A DNA stretch of 64,000 bases. It comes from Vicugna pacos. Taxonomy: Eukaryota > Chordata > Mammalia > Artiodactyla > Camelidae. The notes below the pieces were generated by a model. That model saw only the letters and a program-made list of their open reading frames with translations. It searched no databases and was not told where the DNA came from. Position numbers and translations under genes: made by a program. The stretch is from assembly GCF_048564905.1 (NCBI RefSeq), contig NC_133007.1, positions 4,092,001-4,156,000 of the forward strand, in the 5' to 3' direction. Of the stretch, positions 1 to 11,904 are shown piece after piece. Positions within the stretch are counted from its first letter, which is position 1; each line of letters opens with the position of its first letter.

Positions 1-126
1 TCTCGATTGTGGCGGTGGTTTCAGTGGTGCAGACATGTATCAAAATTTATCAAATTGTACATCTGAAATATGTGTAGTTTACTGTACAGGAATCATATCA
101 TAATAAAAGTATTTTAAAAAGAAAAG
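1..126 (+). mobile_element. 3' end of an old LINE-1 (L1M type)
   Basis: The stretch matches the familiar L1M 3' UTR ending: a run about failing to reach significance in translation but reading 'aaatttatcaaattgtac', then 'tgtgtagtttactgt', then an AATAAAAG-type end and an A-rich tail. It begins outside the window, so only the last part is seen. It is diverged and therefore old. Family assignment is from memory of consensus sequences. Confidence 0.5.
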
Positions 127-272
127 AATGCAGCCCAGCCAACACCTCGATTTTAGCCCAGTGAGATCCATATCAGACTTTTGACCTACAGAACTGTAAG
201 ATAATAAATGTGTTGCTTTAAACCAGTAAGTCTGTGGTAATTTGTTACAGCAGCAATAAGAAAGAGATACAG
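127..272 (+). mobile_element. 3' end of a MaLR-type LTR (MLT1-like)
   Basis: The text runs 'gacctacagaactgtaag', 'ataataaatgtgttgcttt', then 'ggtaatttgttacagcagca' and ends near 'gagatacag'. This is the usual end of mammalian-wide MaLR LTRs, including their AATAAA signal. Only the 3' portion is recognisable. It directly follows the old L1 tail, so one may have inserted beside the other. It is an ancient, broken fossil. Confidence 0.55.
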
Positions 273-1469
273 ATTGCTAACATAATCTAATGAGAACATA
301 GAGCTTTCTTAATGAAGGAAAATGAAATAATGTATAATCCATGGTATGCTATTCAGATTATTATAAGTAACAAAGTTTGGGATGCAGTGCAGGTGGAGGG
401 CAAGGTGTTGAAAGATCAATTAGCTGTGGTCCTTAGTTGCTATGGTGACAAGGGTAATTATTAAGATAGTGGCCTGAGCTGGCTCTTTCTGTCAGTTTTA
501 AATAATGTACACAGACGAAAGTAGTAATTAAAAGCTTTAGAGGTTCAGTCAGGGCTAAGTGGAAAATTAGAAAATCTCTCTGGCAGCTTTAAAAACATGA
601 TTTATCCTCTTCAGCATGTGTCTGAGATAAGTGAGGATCAATCCAGAATCTGGGGGTTGCACCATTGATGTCTGATTTGCTGAGGAGCAGAGGAGGGAAC
701 GGGACCTCCAGATGTGGGATGGGACTATTTAGACAGACACAGGCAAGACTAAGAACTCTGAACCCCAAAGTCTCTAGAAACTTTCTGGGATATAAGCACC
801 CCATCCAGTAGAGGGGCAGGAGAACATAGGCTTGGTGGAAGATGAAGGAAGTTATGCTTATCAGCTTAGCCCTCGTGATCAGCCTCAGAAGCAGGAGCCA
901 TGTTTTATGTTAATCTTTTCTACTGTATTTCCCTGCTGCTTTGTATAGAAGGCACTGTTAGTGGCTGACATTCTAGGGGTCGGTAGGATTTTGACTGAGT
1001 GCACATCACCTGCAATGAATGGTAGCTCTGGGTGCTCTGTGCTGGGGACGCAAGTTTTTTCACGCAGGTAAAAGGATGCTAAGGTGAAGTGTGTCTCCAC
1101 TGTTCTCCATCCTGCTTCGTGTCCTGAGACACTGACCTCCATGGCCTACGTCAGCCGTGCTTCCAGCTGGGTTTGGCCGATTCGAGGCACTGGCAAGAGA
1201 CCAGAGGGTGGGCTGAGCGGGAAAGGGCAGAGTATCTGTTTTCCTGGCTCCTCCTCGTGAGGCTTGTTGACGGAGCCTGCCACAGCCACTGTTTTTGGAC
1301 ACACGGCGGGAGACCCCAGCCCGTGTCGTGGAGCCCTCCTCTGCAGCTTGCTGGGGTCCTTCACCCAGCCCTTTTTGGCTTCCCTTAACCCTGCCCCCAC
1401 TTTTCTAAATAGTCCCTTCATTTAACTCTCTTCAAATACGGCCTCTTCCTTGCCAGACCCCTGACTAAT
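273..1469. other. No gene seen; X-box-like site and a degraded repeat tail
   Basis: Short frames on both strands here have no recognisable domains and look like chance. An RFX-like motif lies at 436-449. The part around 1350-1470 resembles the tail of an old mammalian interspersed repeat ending in 'cccctgactaatac', much like the tail near 11220, but I cannot name the family. Confidence 0.5.
436..449 (+). promoter_or_regulatory. RFX X-box-like palindrome
   Basis: The sequence GTTGCTATGGTGAC is close to the RFX consensus GTTGCCATGGCAAC, with both half-sites present. It sits in sequence I cannot assign to a repeat and is followed by AT-rich homeobox-like TAATTA words. Nothing downstream looks like a first exon, so if functional it would be a distal element. 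One 14-base match has modest weight. Confidence 0.3.
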
Positions 1470-1722
1470 ACATCATCATTATCACTGGCGTCATCATCAT
1501 AGCAACTAACGTTTATCAAGCACTTACTACGTTCCAGGCACCCAGCGTGAATCAGCTTCTTGTATCTTTATCACAACCGTGTGAGACGCGTGACTACAGT
1601 TACTCCATTTTAGAGGTCAGGAAATTGACATTTACAAGTAGGCACATAGCTTTCCCAAACTCACCCAGCTAGCGAAGTGGCTGAGATGAGATTTAAACCC
1701 AGTCGGCAGCATTTGAGGGAGC
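1470..1722 (-). mobile_element. MIR SINE, antisense
   Basis: Read on this strand it shows the reverse MIR order: 'actaacgtttatcaagcac', 'cacttactacgttccaggc', 'cattttagaggtcaggaaa', 'cacccagctagcgaagtgg' and a tail like 'gagatttaaacccagtcgg'. These are the conserved MIR core and tRNA-related head in reverse complement. It covers most of the element and is ancient. Confidence 0.75.
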
Positions 1723-1723
1723 G

Positions 1724-1862
1724 TAGCAATTAAGTATAGAAAACAGGTTTTGCAGTCAGAGAGACTTGGCTACAGATGTCAAATGGTGATCTGAGCCAAA
1801 ATGCTTAATCCCTCTGATCTTTCCTTATTTCTGAGATGGAAACTACACTGCCTCTGCCAGTT
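1724..1862 (+). mobile_element. MIR SINE, sense, head and core
   Basis: It begins 'gcgtagcaattaagtataga', continues 'ttttgcagtcagagagactt' and 'aatgcttaatccctctgat', and ends 'atttctgagatggaaact'. This is the MIR head followed by the conserved core. It abuts the antisense MIR just upstream, giving a head-to-head pair of unrelated age and origin. Confidence 0.62.
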
Positions 1863-1901
1863 AGAGTTCTTTGTAAGCAACAGAAACAACACTGCCAAAA
1901 T

Positions 1902-1930
1902 AAAAAAAAAAAGAAGAAGAAGAAGAAGAC
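1902..1930. repeat. A-run followed by (GAA)n
   Basis: About eleven A residues are followed by seven AGA/GAA units. It is a small purine-rich simple repeat and probably length-variable. Confidence 0.9.
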
Positions 1931-2611
1931 AGGAATCCAGAGAGTTCTACAGGATCTAGGCAGCAGCAGATGCTGTGTGCATTCTTCAAGGCTTCCATGC
2001 TGTCAGCTCTGACCATCCTCCACTCATGGCTGACTGTGCTCAAGGCTCAAATTCTCTAGGGTCGGTGCCTCCATGGCCTCGCTCGTGTTGCCCACACCTC
2101 TAACCAGGTGGGATAAGGTACCAACCCCGCCTTCAGAGATCATGAGTTTGTCTCCCAAGGAAGATCAGTGTGGTTTTACCTGTAAAGGGGATAAGGGATA
2201 CTGTGAAAGCAAAAAACCAAACAGACCAACGCTATAAAACCCACTTTCAAGGATGCCGTAAAAAATTTAGGCAAAGCACTTGATGCAGGGGGCAGGGCTC
2301 TCTCTTCCCTCCTGCCCAAGCTTTCAGAAAAGGGGAGTTTAATAGCAGTGAGAGGAATGCATTAGAGGGGATTTATCCATCACTAGCTGTATCTGCTGCC
2401 CCTCTTCTGACTGTCTCTCACGGGAACTTCGATGTTTACTTCCACTTGTTTGGCACGAGTGCCGAGTCTACCCCATAATGGCGGTGCTTACCTAGGTTCT
2501 CCCCTGATACCTACTGGCCTCTTCCAGCACTCTGTCCAAGCACTAACTCTCCCTCATCTGGTCTATCTTGCTGTTGTTCAAGGCTCTGTTTTTCTGCAGT
2601 GTTTCATTTTT
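1931..2611. other. No gene or repeat recognised
   Basis: Mixed-composition unique sequence. The only frames longer than 60 codons lack family features. No splice-site-bounded conserved frame is apparent by eye. Confidence 0.5.
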
Positions 2612-2815
2612 TAAAGTTTTAAACATATAGAAAAATTGAAAGAAGCAGACGGTAAACACCTAGAAACACCTTATCTAGATTCGACCGTTAATATATTAGG
2701 TGACCTGGTTTACAGCACACCTACCCATCTGTGTGTCTGTTCGTGTATTCTTTCAAGCCCCTGTTTGACAACATTGTACCTTGACAGATTAATACAGATT
2801 TTTTTTTTTTTACAA
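2612..2815 (-). mobile_element. Old LINE-1 3' UTR fragment (L1M), antisense
   Basis: 'aaacatatagaaaaattgaa', then 'cacctagaaacaccttatct' and 'gattcgaccgttaatatatt' follow the reverse complement of an L1M 3' UTR. A T12 run is at the right edge. The same block recurs, better preserved, at 22305 onward. The call is by eye. Confidence 0.48.
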
Positions 2816-4192
2816 CAAACCCAAAGCTTTTATCAACATTAACAAAGAACAAACTGACAAAGTTCCCAGCAACAGCTAGCAGTTGGACCAGACTCTCTCT
2901 CAGTTAATTCTTTGAACAGAAGAAGTTTTTAAAGGATTTGCTACTCACAGAAAGTAACCATCTGTTCCTTCTGACGGATTCCTTGACTCCTGTCATTTAT
3001 AACGATGTCTTCTAAAATAGATTTTCAAAGAGAACTGCTTTTGGATTGATGGGGAAGAGTTCTCAGAAAAAATGCAGCGACTGAAGTGACTCCAAACCAG
3101 AGGAGGCTGTGGATGGAACATTTCCCAGATAATAATAATGATAGGTCATGAAAAATTGTCCAAAATCTGTTTCACAGTTGCCAGAGATTTTCACATCTGA
3201 TAACCAAATCCTGCAGGAGACTCAGACCCTAAGGAAGAGACTTTCTTTCTTGAGAATCAGATAAGCATCTCAGCTCTTGAGGGCTGTCTGAATACCAAGA
3301 TAACTTACATATCCCAAATCGCATTCCATTATTACTGACTGGATTTCACTGTGAGGGGTGTGGTTCTGGTTCAAGTCCCCGAAGTCAAGATTCAAGCGTC
3401 TGGGTTCTTGTTGATTTGCTTTACTTGTTGAAAGGAGATGTTGAACCAGTGCCGGTCAAATTTTAGCTGGGAAGGTAATGAGCAGAAGAAACACAACGTA
3501 GCCATTTTCCAAGTGTAAACACAGTCAGTTTATACTCAGCTCTAAAATATGGAACATCTACTCTTGGTGCCATTTGTCTGTGTTCCGGGATGAGATTTTA
3601 TTTCTGCAACACATCTTGATGGGTAGGTAGGGGTGGAAGGGTGTGTTTTGTGATCCCTAGGGAAGGTGGAATTAGCAGGTGGCTGGGGAAAACTTGCTGG
3701 GAAAAAAAAAGACAGTTGAAGAATAATCCTGCCAGTGGGGGAGAGAAGGTCTAATCTGTACTGCAAAGGGTAGTGGAACATAAACAGAATCCCAGGACAT
3801 GCCAAAGAAGAGGAAGTAAAGGTGACAAGTAGGCAACAGTACAGGAGAGAAGTGTGAGCAACACCTAACAGAACTGGATGGAGAACAGACATCACTGAGT
3901 TCAGCTGGGAAATTCTTAGAAGGAACCGGAGATGATGTGAGAAGACCTGCCCTGGGACGATAGAATATGATTTAAAAAGAGGTGAGTACCAGGAACAGGT
4001 ACCATCCCAGGAGAAGCCGATCTGACCCACAGCTTCAGGGATGGGCTCTCCTTTGCTTCAGCTGAACAGCACAGCCCATAATTCTGGCCAGAGTCACTGG
4101 TTTAGAGCTGGCCATGTGGCCTTGACTGAAATGAGACAGGAAGGGGGCAGGGCACAGCCATTCAAGAAATAACACAGCAATTAACACTAGAA
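2816..4192. other. No gene recognised
   Basis: This is about 1.4 kb of largely unique sequence. The longest frame (3542-4030, minus strand, 162 codons) has no domain, biased composition or recognised relative. The last 150 bases look like a degraded mammalian repeat ('gagctggccatgtggcc') but cannot be named. Confidence 0.5.
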
Positions 4193-4775
4193 TGGTGAAC
4201 GATTCAACCCCTAGTAGGCCTTGAGGCTCAAGATGGCGGGAGATTTGACTTCTAGTAGACCCTGCGCTTCATGATACGCCCATTGTAATCTATTAACATG
4301 GAGAATAACATGCCCACAGGTGCCACGGCAGTCCCAAGGCTAGCCACAAAAGGTCAAAGAGTGGGAAATGGCCAACTTCCTGGGAATCCCAGCCCCTTCC
4401 CCAGGCTAGTTAGACTGGTCCTTCCAGTTATTAGCATATGAAGCCACCAAACCCATGAAAACTGGCAACGCTGCCCCTCACAGCATCTCTCTCTCCATCT
4501 TTGGAGATGGCCTGCACACTGTCTATGGAGTGTGTACCTACTTTTATTCTAATCTGAGCACCCAACCCTCACACCTCGTGGCCTTTCTCTTGCCTTACGA
4601 TGTATCTCTAAATACATCTACCTTTACTCAACTGTGGCTCACTCTTGAATTCTTTCCCGCGCGAAGCCAAGGATCCACACTTGGTGGGGCACGCCCCAGG
4701 GGCTCCAACAAAGCCCGGGACATGGCCCCCCTCACGCCCCACACCCGTTTTTCCTGTGTCAGAAATGCTTGGAAA
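4193..4775 (+). mobile_element. Solo LTR of an old endogenous retrovirus (third family)
   Basis: The block reads like a U3-R-U5 unit: an opening 'tgaacgattcaacccctag', 'ggctcaagatggcgggaga', 'cccttccccaggctagtta', then 'acactgtctatggagtgtg' and a U5-like 'actcttgaattctttcccg'. I recognise it as an LTR type common in even-toed ungulates. No second copy or internal region lies nearby, so it is a solo LTR. Both ends are approximate and no clean target duplication was found. It looks old and broken. Confidence 0.55.
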
Positions 4776-5470
4776 GAACGTGCTCTTTGCAGGATGGTGT
4801 GCTTTATGGAGCTGAAGCTTGGAATTGCTTCGGCCATGTTGACACCATGAAAGAAAACAGCGTTTGGATGAAGTTTACCCATGGAAGGCAGAAAAATCAA
4901 GTCGTCAAGGACAACACAGAGCTACTGGATCAGCCTCCACTGAAGGTCAAACAGTCCCCAGATTTAACAAATCTGACCACATTGTGAAATAGCTAGAAAT
5001 TGACGATGGGGTTGGTGTAGCCCAGAAGGCGTTACTAGCGGAGTTAACAGTGCGAAAGTTAACCCCTTACTAGAAGATGATCTACTACATCCTGGGCACA
5101 CAGACAATGCCCAGCTAAAATACAGGATAGAGAGGAAAAAATTCATTTCATCCAACACATATTGCTGCAAAAAAAAATCAAGATTAGAAACAAAGTTATT
5201 GCATGTTTGTGTTTGCAGAGTGGTGATTTGGGGGGAAGGGGTGGGTTTTGCCATTGGAAGTGAGGAGTTGAAGTAAAACATTATATGGGGTATATTTCTC
5301 CCATTGACCCCCTGTGATGGCAGAAATAAAGCACTGGAGAGGTAGACAGTGTTCAGTAGGCAGGCTTTCTCATATTTTCTCAGCTGATTTTTCCATTCTG
5401 ACAGCTGGCAGCTCGCAAGAGGGGGAAAGTGGAATACTTGCTTCTAATTTTTCAGGGCAAAGGGGACTCT
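4776..5470. other. No gene recognised; possible repeat debris
   Basis: The text after the LTR (about 4780-4950) has a repeat-like feel but I could not place it in a family. The remainder up to the target duplication at 5471 looks unique. A frame at 5314-5592 runs into LINE-1 ORF2 sequence and is not a host gene. Confidence 0.45.
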
Positions 5471-5481
5471 CTAAAAGGAAA

Positions 5482-6639
5482 GTTACAACAGAAATAAAAG
5501 CCCAAATAAACAAATGGGACCTAATTAAACTTATAATCTTTTGCACAGCAAAGGAAAACATAAACAAAACAAAAAGACAAACTCTGGAATGAGAGAAAAT
5601 ATTTGCAAATGATGCGACTGACAAGGGCTTAATTTCCAGAATATATAAACAGCTCATACAATTTAATAATAAAAAAAAAACTGAATCAAAAATGGGCAGA
5701 AGACCTAAACAAGCAATTCTCCAATGAAGACATAAGGATGGCCAATGGGTACATGAAAAAATGCTCAGTATCACTAATTATCAGAGAAATGCAAATCAAA
5801 ACTACAATGAGGTGTCACCTCACACCAGTCAGAATGGCCATCATTAAAAAGTCCACAAACGAGAAATGCTGGAGAGGCTGTGGAGAAAAGGGAACCCTCC
5901 TACACTGCTGGTGGGAATGCAGTTTGGTGCAGCCACTGTGGAAAACAGTATGAAGATTCCTCAAAAAAACTAAAAATAGATGTAGTATATGATCTAGCAG
6001 TCCCACTCCTGGGCATATATCCAGAGGTAACTCTAACTCAAAAGGATACATGCACCCCAATATTCATAGCAGCACTATATACAGTAGTCAAAAAATGGAA
6101 ACTTCCTAAATGTCCAATGACAGATGACTGGACAAAGAAATGTGGTATATTTATACAATGGAATACTACTCAGCCATAAAAAAGAATAAAATAATGCCAT
6201 TTGCAGCAACATGGATGGACCTGGAGATCATCATTCTAAGTGAAGTAAGCCAGAAAGAGAAAGAAAAATACCATATGAGATCACTCATATGTGGAATCTG
6301 AAAAAAAAAAGGCAAATGAACTTATGTACAAAACAGTAACTGACTCACAGGCACAGAAAACAAACTTACGGTTTTACCAAAGGGTAAAGGGGGTGGGAAG
6401 GGATAAATTGGAATTTTGAGATTTGCTGGTACTACCTACTATATAGAAAACAGATAAACAACAGGTTTCTACTGTATAGCACAGGGAACTCTATTCAATA
6501 TCTTGTAGTAACCCATAATGAAAAAGAATATGAAAATGAATATATGTGTATATACGTATGACTGAACTATTATGCTGTACACAGAAATTGACACAATGTT
6601 CTATATTTCAATAAAAAAAGTAAAAATAAATAAATACAA
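5482..6639 (+). mobile_element. 5'-truncated LINE-1 with target-site duplication
   Basis: This is the last part of L1 ORF2 and the whole 3' UTR. Translation gives the C-terminal ORF2 landmarks: [42 protein letters not shown] and the Cys-rich CX3CX7HX4C motif within [18 protein letters not shown], then FIAALYT and a degraded DDW segment. The frame is interrupted several times, so no protein is made. The 3' UTR ends in 'caataaaaaaagtaaaaat'. An exact 11-bp duplication, CTAAAAGGAAA, flanks it at 5471-5481 and 6640-6650, which fixes both ends. It is a retrotransposition product cut short at the 5' end and is moderately young. Confidence 0.95.
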
Positions 6640-6650
6640 CTAAAAGGAAA

Positions 6651-7454
6651 ATAATATTCAATAGTGTGCTATTACAGCTCTGTTTTGATGTTGACTTTTC
6701 TTAAGGGGCCACTGTAGCCCAAACTGTCTCTTTCTGCTAGGGCAACTGTGCTCCCTCTTCCCTGAACTGACACGGTCTGGCAAAGATGCTCAGAAACTCT
6801 GCAAATATTAATTACTGGAGAAATATTTGGATTTAGTTACTAGCTGGTTAGTGAGAAGAAATTACAGCCAAGAGGAAATAAAACTGCATTTTCCCTAGTC
6901 TTCAGGTCCAGGGTTTGTGCACGATGCTGGTTAGTGTATGTGTTGTCAGTGAGGGACAGGAGCTCTTTCCTAATGACCCCAAACAAATTTCAGAGACCAG
7001 ACAAGGCCTCATTCTAGCTAATAAGTGAGGTCATAAAGTGAATCTGCCGATTTCTAAGCTACCATTGTGTGTGGGGAGAGTTCCTCTTTATGAACAAAAT
7101 ACATTAATTTTTATGGAGGCAGATTTTCTTCTGAGAGCAATGGTGTATCCCATTTATCAAACTGTGTGTGCCCAGAGGTGCGTGTTATGTTACTGGGAGA
7201 TAGAGAGTTAATAAATACAGTGCAAATTTTAAAAACTGGCTCACCTGTGGGGAGAAATAAATGAGATGAATGGAGTGATTAAAGAAAGGAAAGAGCTTAC
7301 TGCATATCTGCCTCCTGTGCTACCAGGAGGCATGAGTGTAAACAGCAGAGAGGACAGAGATTCTCCACAAAGCAAACACTGGTGACCTCGAGGGCTCAGC
7401 CCAGGAGAACACAGGTCAAGGCTGTCACTGAAGTAATTTACACACAACATACAT
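6651..7454. other. No gene or repeat recognised
   Basis: Unique-looking sequence with several short frames and no family features. A TGTGTGTG-like word near 7165 is too short to count as a microsatellite. Confidence 0.5.
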
Positions 7455-7700
7455 AAAGAGGTAGATAAGAGAGAGTCTCTGCCCTCCTGAGATTTGCACT
7501 CTATTTAGGAAGACAGATTATGCACACAGAAAGATGCCTACGGCTTGCTCAATACTGACACTTCAGGGCTAAAGGCTCAGAGAGTTGCTGTGAGCTTGAG
7601 TACTTGGGGAGAAAGAGGTGGTTTTGAGCTAGGCTTTGCAGGGTAGTGCTGAATGGTTGGGTGGGTGAACATGTGTGTGAAGGAAGACGGGGAGGCAGAG
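7455..7700 (-). mobile_element. L2 LINE fragment, antisense
   Basis: 'tctctgccctcctgagattt' followed by 'ggaagacagattatgcac', and later 'gttttgagctaggctttgca' and 'ggtgggtgaacatgtgtgtg', follow the reverse complement of the L2 3' region. It is strongly diverged, so boundaries are rough. Confidence 0.45.
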
Positions 7701-8106
7701 GGGCAAGACAGAAGATGGGGCCCCCGTCCATCCTGGGGCACCCAGGAACCCCCTACGTGCCCACAAGTTATTCCCCCCGCTTCCTTTCAAGCTTCAGTGC
7801 TGCATGTAAAGGAAGACGATTTGAATGAAAATTAAAAGAAGTCCAGGTGCCAAGAAGGTCTTCTAGAAGTCCTTAAAAAGAACAACTCTACTGTAGTGTT
7901 GGCTATCTATTACTTCTATTTGTATACTTGTTACATCAGTGCAGAAAAATATGACAAAAGGAAGAAAATTGGGTCTAATAAGGATACTAGCTGACTAAGC
8001 CAGAAGGAACAGGAGTCCCTCCCAAGAATTTAAGCACAGTCATAACATCCTCAACTGAGACTGAGTTCACTTTGGGCACAAAACATATTTAAAAGAATTT
8101 TCTGGA

Positions 8107-9533
8107 ATAGAGAAATAAACCCACACACTTACGGTCAATTAAGCTTTGACAAAGGAGGTAAGAGTATACAATAGAGAAAAGACAGTCTCTTCAGCAAGTG
8201 GTGTTGGGAAAACTGGACAGCTGCATGGAAATCAATGGGGTTAGAACACTTCCTCACTCCACACACAAAAATAAACCCAAACTGGCCTAAAGACTTAAGC
8301 ATAAGACAAGACACTATAAACCTCCTAGAAGAAAACATAGGCAAAACATTTTCTGACATAGATCTCAGCAATGTTCTCCTAGGACAGTCTAGCCAGGCAA
8401 TAGAAATAAGAAAAATAAACAAGTGGGGCCTAATTAAACTTACAAGGTTTTGCACAGCAAAGAAAACCATAGACAAAATGAAATGACAACCTACAGAATG
8501 GGAGAAAATATTTGCAAAAGAGGAGACTGACAAAAGCTTAATTTCCAGAATATATAAACAGCTCATACACCTTAACAAGAAAAAACAAACAACTCAATCC
8601 AAAAATGGGCAGAAGACCTAAACAAGCAGTTCTCCAAGGAAGACATACAAATGGCCAATAGGCACATGAAAAAATGCTCAATATCACTAATTATCAGAGA
8701 AATGCAAATCAAAACTACAATGAGGAATCACCTCACACCAGTCAGAATGGCCATCATTAAAAAGTCCACAAACAAGAAATGCTGGGGAGGCTGTGGAGAA
8801 GGGGGAACCCTCCTTCACTGCTGGTGGGAATGCAGTTTGGTGCAGTCACTGTGGAAAACAGTATGAAGTTTCCTCAAAAGACTAGGAATAGAATTACCAT
8901 ATGACCCAGTCATCCTGCTCCTGGGCATATATCCAGAAGGAACCCTACTTCAAAATGACACCTGCACCCCAATGTTCATAGCAGGATTATTTACAATGGC
9001 CAAGACATGGAAACAGCCTAAATGTCCATCAACAGATGACTGGATAAAGAAGTTGTGGAATGGAATATTACTCAGCCATAAAAATAATAAAATAACACCA
9101 TTTGCAGCAACATGGGTGGACCTGGAGATCATCATTCCAAGTGAAGTAAGCCAGAAAGAGAAAGAAAAATACCATATGAGATCACTTATATGTGGAACCT
9201 TAAAAATAAAATAAGGCACAAATGAACAGACTCACAGACACAAAAAACAAACTTATGGTTACCAGGGGTGAAATGGGGTGGGAAGGGATAAATTGGGAGT
9301 TTGAGATTTGCAGATACTAACTACTATATGTAAAATAGATAAATAACAAATTTCTGCTGAATACATTCAGCATCTTGTAGTAACCTATAATGAAAAAGAA
9401 TGTGAAAAGGAATATACGTATGCATATATATGACTAAAACATTATGCTGTACACCAGAAATTAACACAACATTGTAAACTGACTACACTTCAGTTTTTAA
9501 AAATAATGTTTAATTATTAAAATAAAAAAAGAG
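8107..9533 (+). mobile_element. 5'-truncated LINE-1 with target-site duplication
   Basis: This is a longer ORF2 tail than the copy at 5482. It starts just before 'gtcaattaagctttgacaaa' (the region preceding the WCW motif) and runs through [36 protein letters not shown] and the complete CX3CX7HX4C motif in [18 protein letters not shown], then FIAGLFTMAKTWKQPKCP and DDWIKKLW. Stops and shifts break the frame. The 3' UTR ends in an AATAAAAAAA tail. A 13-bp duplication (AGAATTTTCTGGA at 8094-8106, AGAATTTCCTGGA at 9534-9546, 12 of 13 identical) bounds it. It is not a host gene. Confidence 0.95.
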
Positions 9534-9546
9534 AGAATTTCCTGGA

Positions 9547-9904
9547 CATGTACTCAGGAGGAGGTTTCAGATCAGAAGTCACATTAAGAAATTAGCCATT
9601 GAGTACAGGGACAAATCCATTCACATGTCATCTTTGTGGTCACCTGGCATACTGCCAACCCAGCCGTCAACATCGTCAAGTGGACAGAAGGGGAAGACGA
9701 TAATATGGGAAGAAATGACCACATTTTCTGTAAGTGTTAAAGAGCCTGAAGATATTTCCCGGAATGGCTGAATGGTTTCCATCTCCTTAACGAGCGACAC
9801 CTCATCAGGAAGGCAGAAGTTGATGTCATCTGTTCGCAGAGTCCTATTAAAGATATTAAAGATGGGTTCAGCGTCAACTCAGCTGCCTTTTAAGGTAACG
9901 CTCT
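9547..9904. other. No gene or repeat recognised
   Basis: A short unique stretch between a young LINE-1 and an L2 relic. It holds no persuasive frame. Confidence 0.45.
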
Positions 9905-10690
9905 TCTCATCATTTGAGATGTCCATGTGCACACAGTTTAAGTCACCATCTTATCTCTTTTATTTCTTCCCTCACCGGCTGAGCAACCTCTGCTAAGCTC
10001 CCATCTTGGAGAATGACACTACCATCCATCCAGTGAGCTAAGCCGACAACCTGGACTCTCGTGGTTTCCTTCCCTGAAGTTCCCGCTTCTCTCATTTGTA
10101 CTCCCTTATCCCTTCTCCCGCCTGTCCCTTCCACCCCAGCCCTACTGCTACTGCCACCGATCAGCTTCTCACTGTTGTGCAGGTGGAATCTGGCCACAGT
10201 CTCCTAACTGGCCTGTCTTGCTCTCCTGTAACCTACTGTCCACGACAATCAGAAGTTACCATTCAAACACAACTCTGTTCGTGTTTCTCCCCTAGTTTAA
10301 TCTTGCACTGCTTCTAGGAAGGGTTTAAACTGTTCAGCTGGCACAGGAAAGTCTTCCTGACCTGACCCCTGAACTTCACGCACTGTACCGCCTACCACAC
10401 CCTTCGTCTCTTACCCCGCAGCCCAGCCGCTCGAGCATTCCCGCCTTCCTGCTTTTATGTCTCTGTCCAGGCTGCTTTTGCATGGAATCTTCTCATCAGT
10501 GCCTGGTACTGCCTGGCTCACCTTTACAGGCTCAGTTCAAGAATTATCTATGAAGCCTTCCCTATCTGCTCCTTTAAGAATGATCATTTCTAATTCCAGG
10601 CTCCCTTCACATCTGTACAGTCTTCTGATACCACATATACCTCATTGTGCTTTCTTGTTTCCATATCCGTCTTCCCTTCCAGGCTGAAGA
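9905..10690 (+). mobile_element. L2 LINE, 3' part, sense
   Basis: The order of words follows the L2 consensus: 'gagaatgacactaccatcca' with 'gctaagccgacaacctgga', a Cys/Ser-rich stretch, 'ctaactggcctgtcttgctc', then 'ggctgcttttgcatggaat', 'ctcagttcaagaattatct' and 'gaagccttccctatctgctc'. These correspond to the end of the L2 reverse transcriptase frame and the 3' UTR. It is ancient and has no intact frame. Confidence 0.7.
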
Positions 10691-11904
10691 TGAGGCCACA
10701 TTCACCCTCGTGTTGTGCTCGTATTTGTATTGCCAACTGGTTCCACGTCAGGCTTTGCCAAAGGGAGCTCTAGGAAGAGGCTGCAAGACTGGAGGAAAAG
10801 AAAGGGACTTGGTCCTCCCTGTCTGCCACTTTCTGGCTCCTCACCTGCTTCCTGTCCCTGTGAGGAGCCCTCCAGCAACGCGTCTCACTTTTCTGAAGTA
10901 GCCGCTAAACCCAGCTCGCAATTTCTCCATCCCTGCGGGACCAGCCTCACTGTGTCTCCCAAAGAGCCACCAGTGTGGCCCAGCGCTCCCTCCTCTGAGG
11001 TGTGGGTCCCAGTCCCTTGGGACCACCACTCAGCCAAGCCTCTAAGTTTTAATAATTCCAACCCCTTTCCTTGTTCCCCACAGAGACAGGAGCTGCTTCC
11101 TGCATCGCTAACTCCACGATACTGCAGAGTTCTCCTTTTACACTTTTAGCTACCTAGTTAGCAACACATCTGGCTAACAGTTCTTCTTAATGAATTTAAA
11201 ATTTTCCGACCTTGCCCTGACTGATACAGTTGCCGGAACCAAAGAAATCACTGATGGGTTAAAAACTATTGCACAAATATGGATCCATAACATAAAAGCT
11301 CATCTCCAAAACACCCATGGGATTTGTAATAATTTTGCCTGCAACTTTATTTAGCACACGTTCATTCCCTGTGTCTTAAACGTGGCATTGTTTCAGAGAA
11401 GGCCTGGCTAACTTCTGCAGGTCCCTTCCTGCAGGGACCAGGCTAGACCAGACTCCTGGTGACCAGCCCCACCCCGGACCAGCCGTGCTCTTCCATCTTG
11501 CTCCAGCCCTGCTGTACCTGGGCCCGCCATCTTGGGCACCTGGCCCTGCCCCCTCCTGGTGTGTCATTTGTGTGTGTCGTCTGCCCTTCCCTCCCACTCC
11601 CCTGAGAGGGGGGGCCTTTCACCTCTTCCTGTGTCTCCCCCAAAGCTCAATAAAAGTTATACAAACAAATGAAGGAACGAAGTGGATAATTAGGCAAGGG
11701 CAAAACCCATCTACTTCGCGTCACCCCTGTTTGCGGAGCGGGCCCTGGGCACGAGGCCGCCTGGTAAGTGACGCTGACTGGTCGTCCCCAGGACAGCGTA
11801 TGAGCCTGGCTTCCCGCCAGTGCTTCTGACGGTTCTGCTGTTGTCGTTTGGCTCTAAACCTCGTTGGAAACATGGCTGCAATTTCTTTTGATGGTGACAG
11901 AGGC
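10691..11904. other. No gene; unassigned repeat-like blocks
   Basis: The stretch to about 11230 ends in 'ccttgccctgactgatacag', a tail typical of old LTR-type mammalian repeats, and resembles 1350-1470, but I cannot name it. Another block around 11380-11660 ends 'aaagctcaataaaagttat', which also looks like a repeat with a polyadenylation signal. Frames of 144 and 114 codons here show no domains. Confidence 0.4.

Noticed and set aside
3542-4030. 162-codon minus-strand frame
   Set aside because: No conserved motif, no credible promoter or exon structure; fits chance in low-stop sequence.
5738-9214. Frames with a Cys/His motif that could be taken for zinc-finger genes
   Set aside because: They are the known C-terminal Cys-rich segment of LINE-1 ORF2 in truncated, frame-broken copies.
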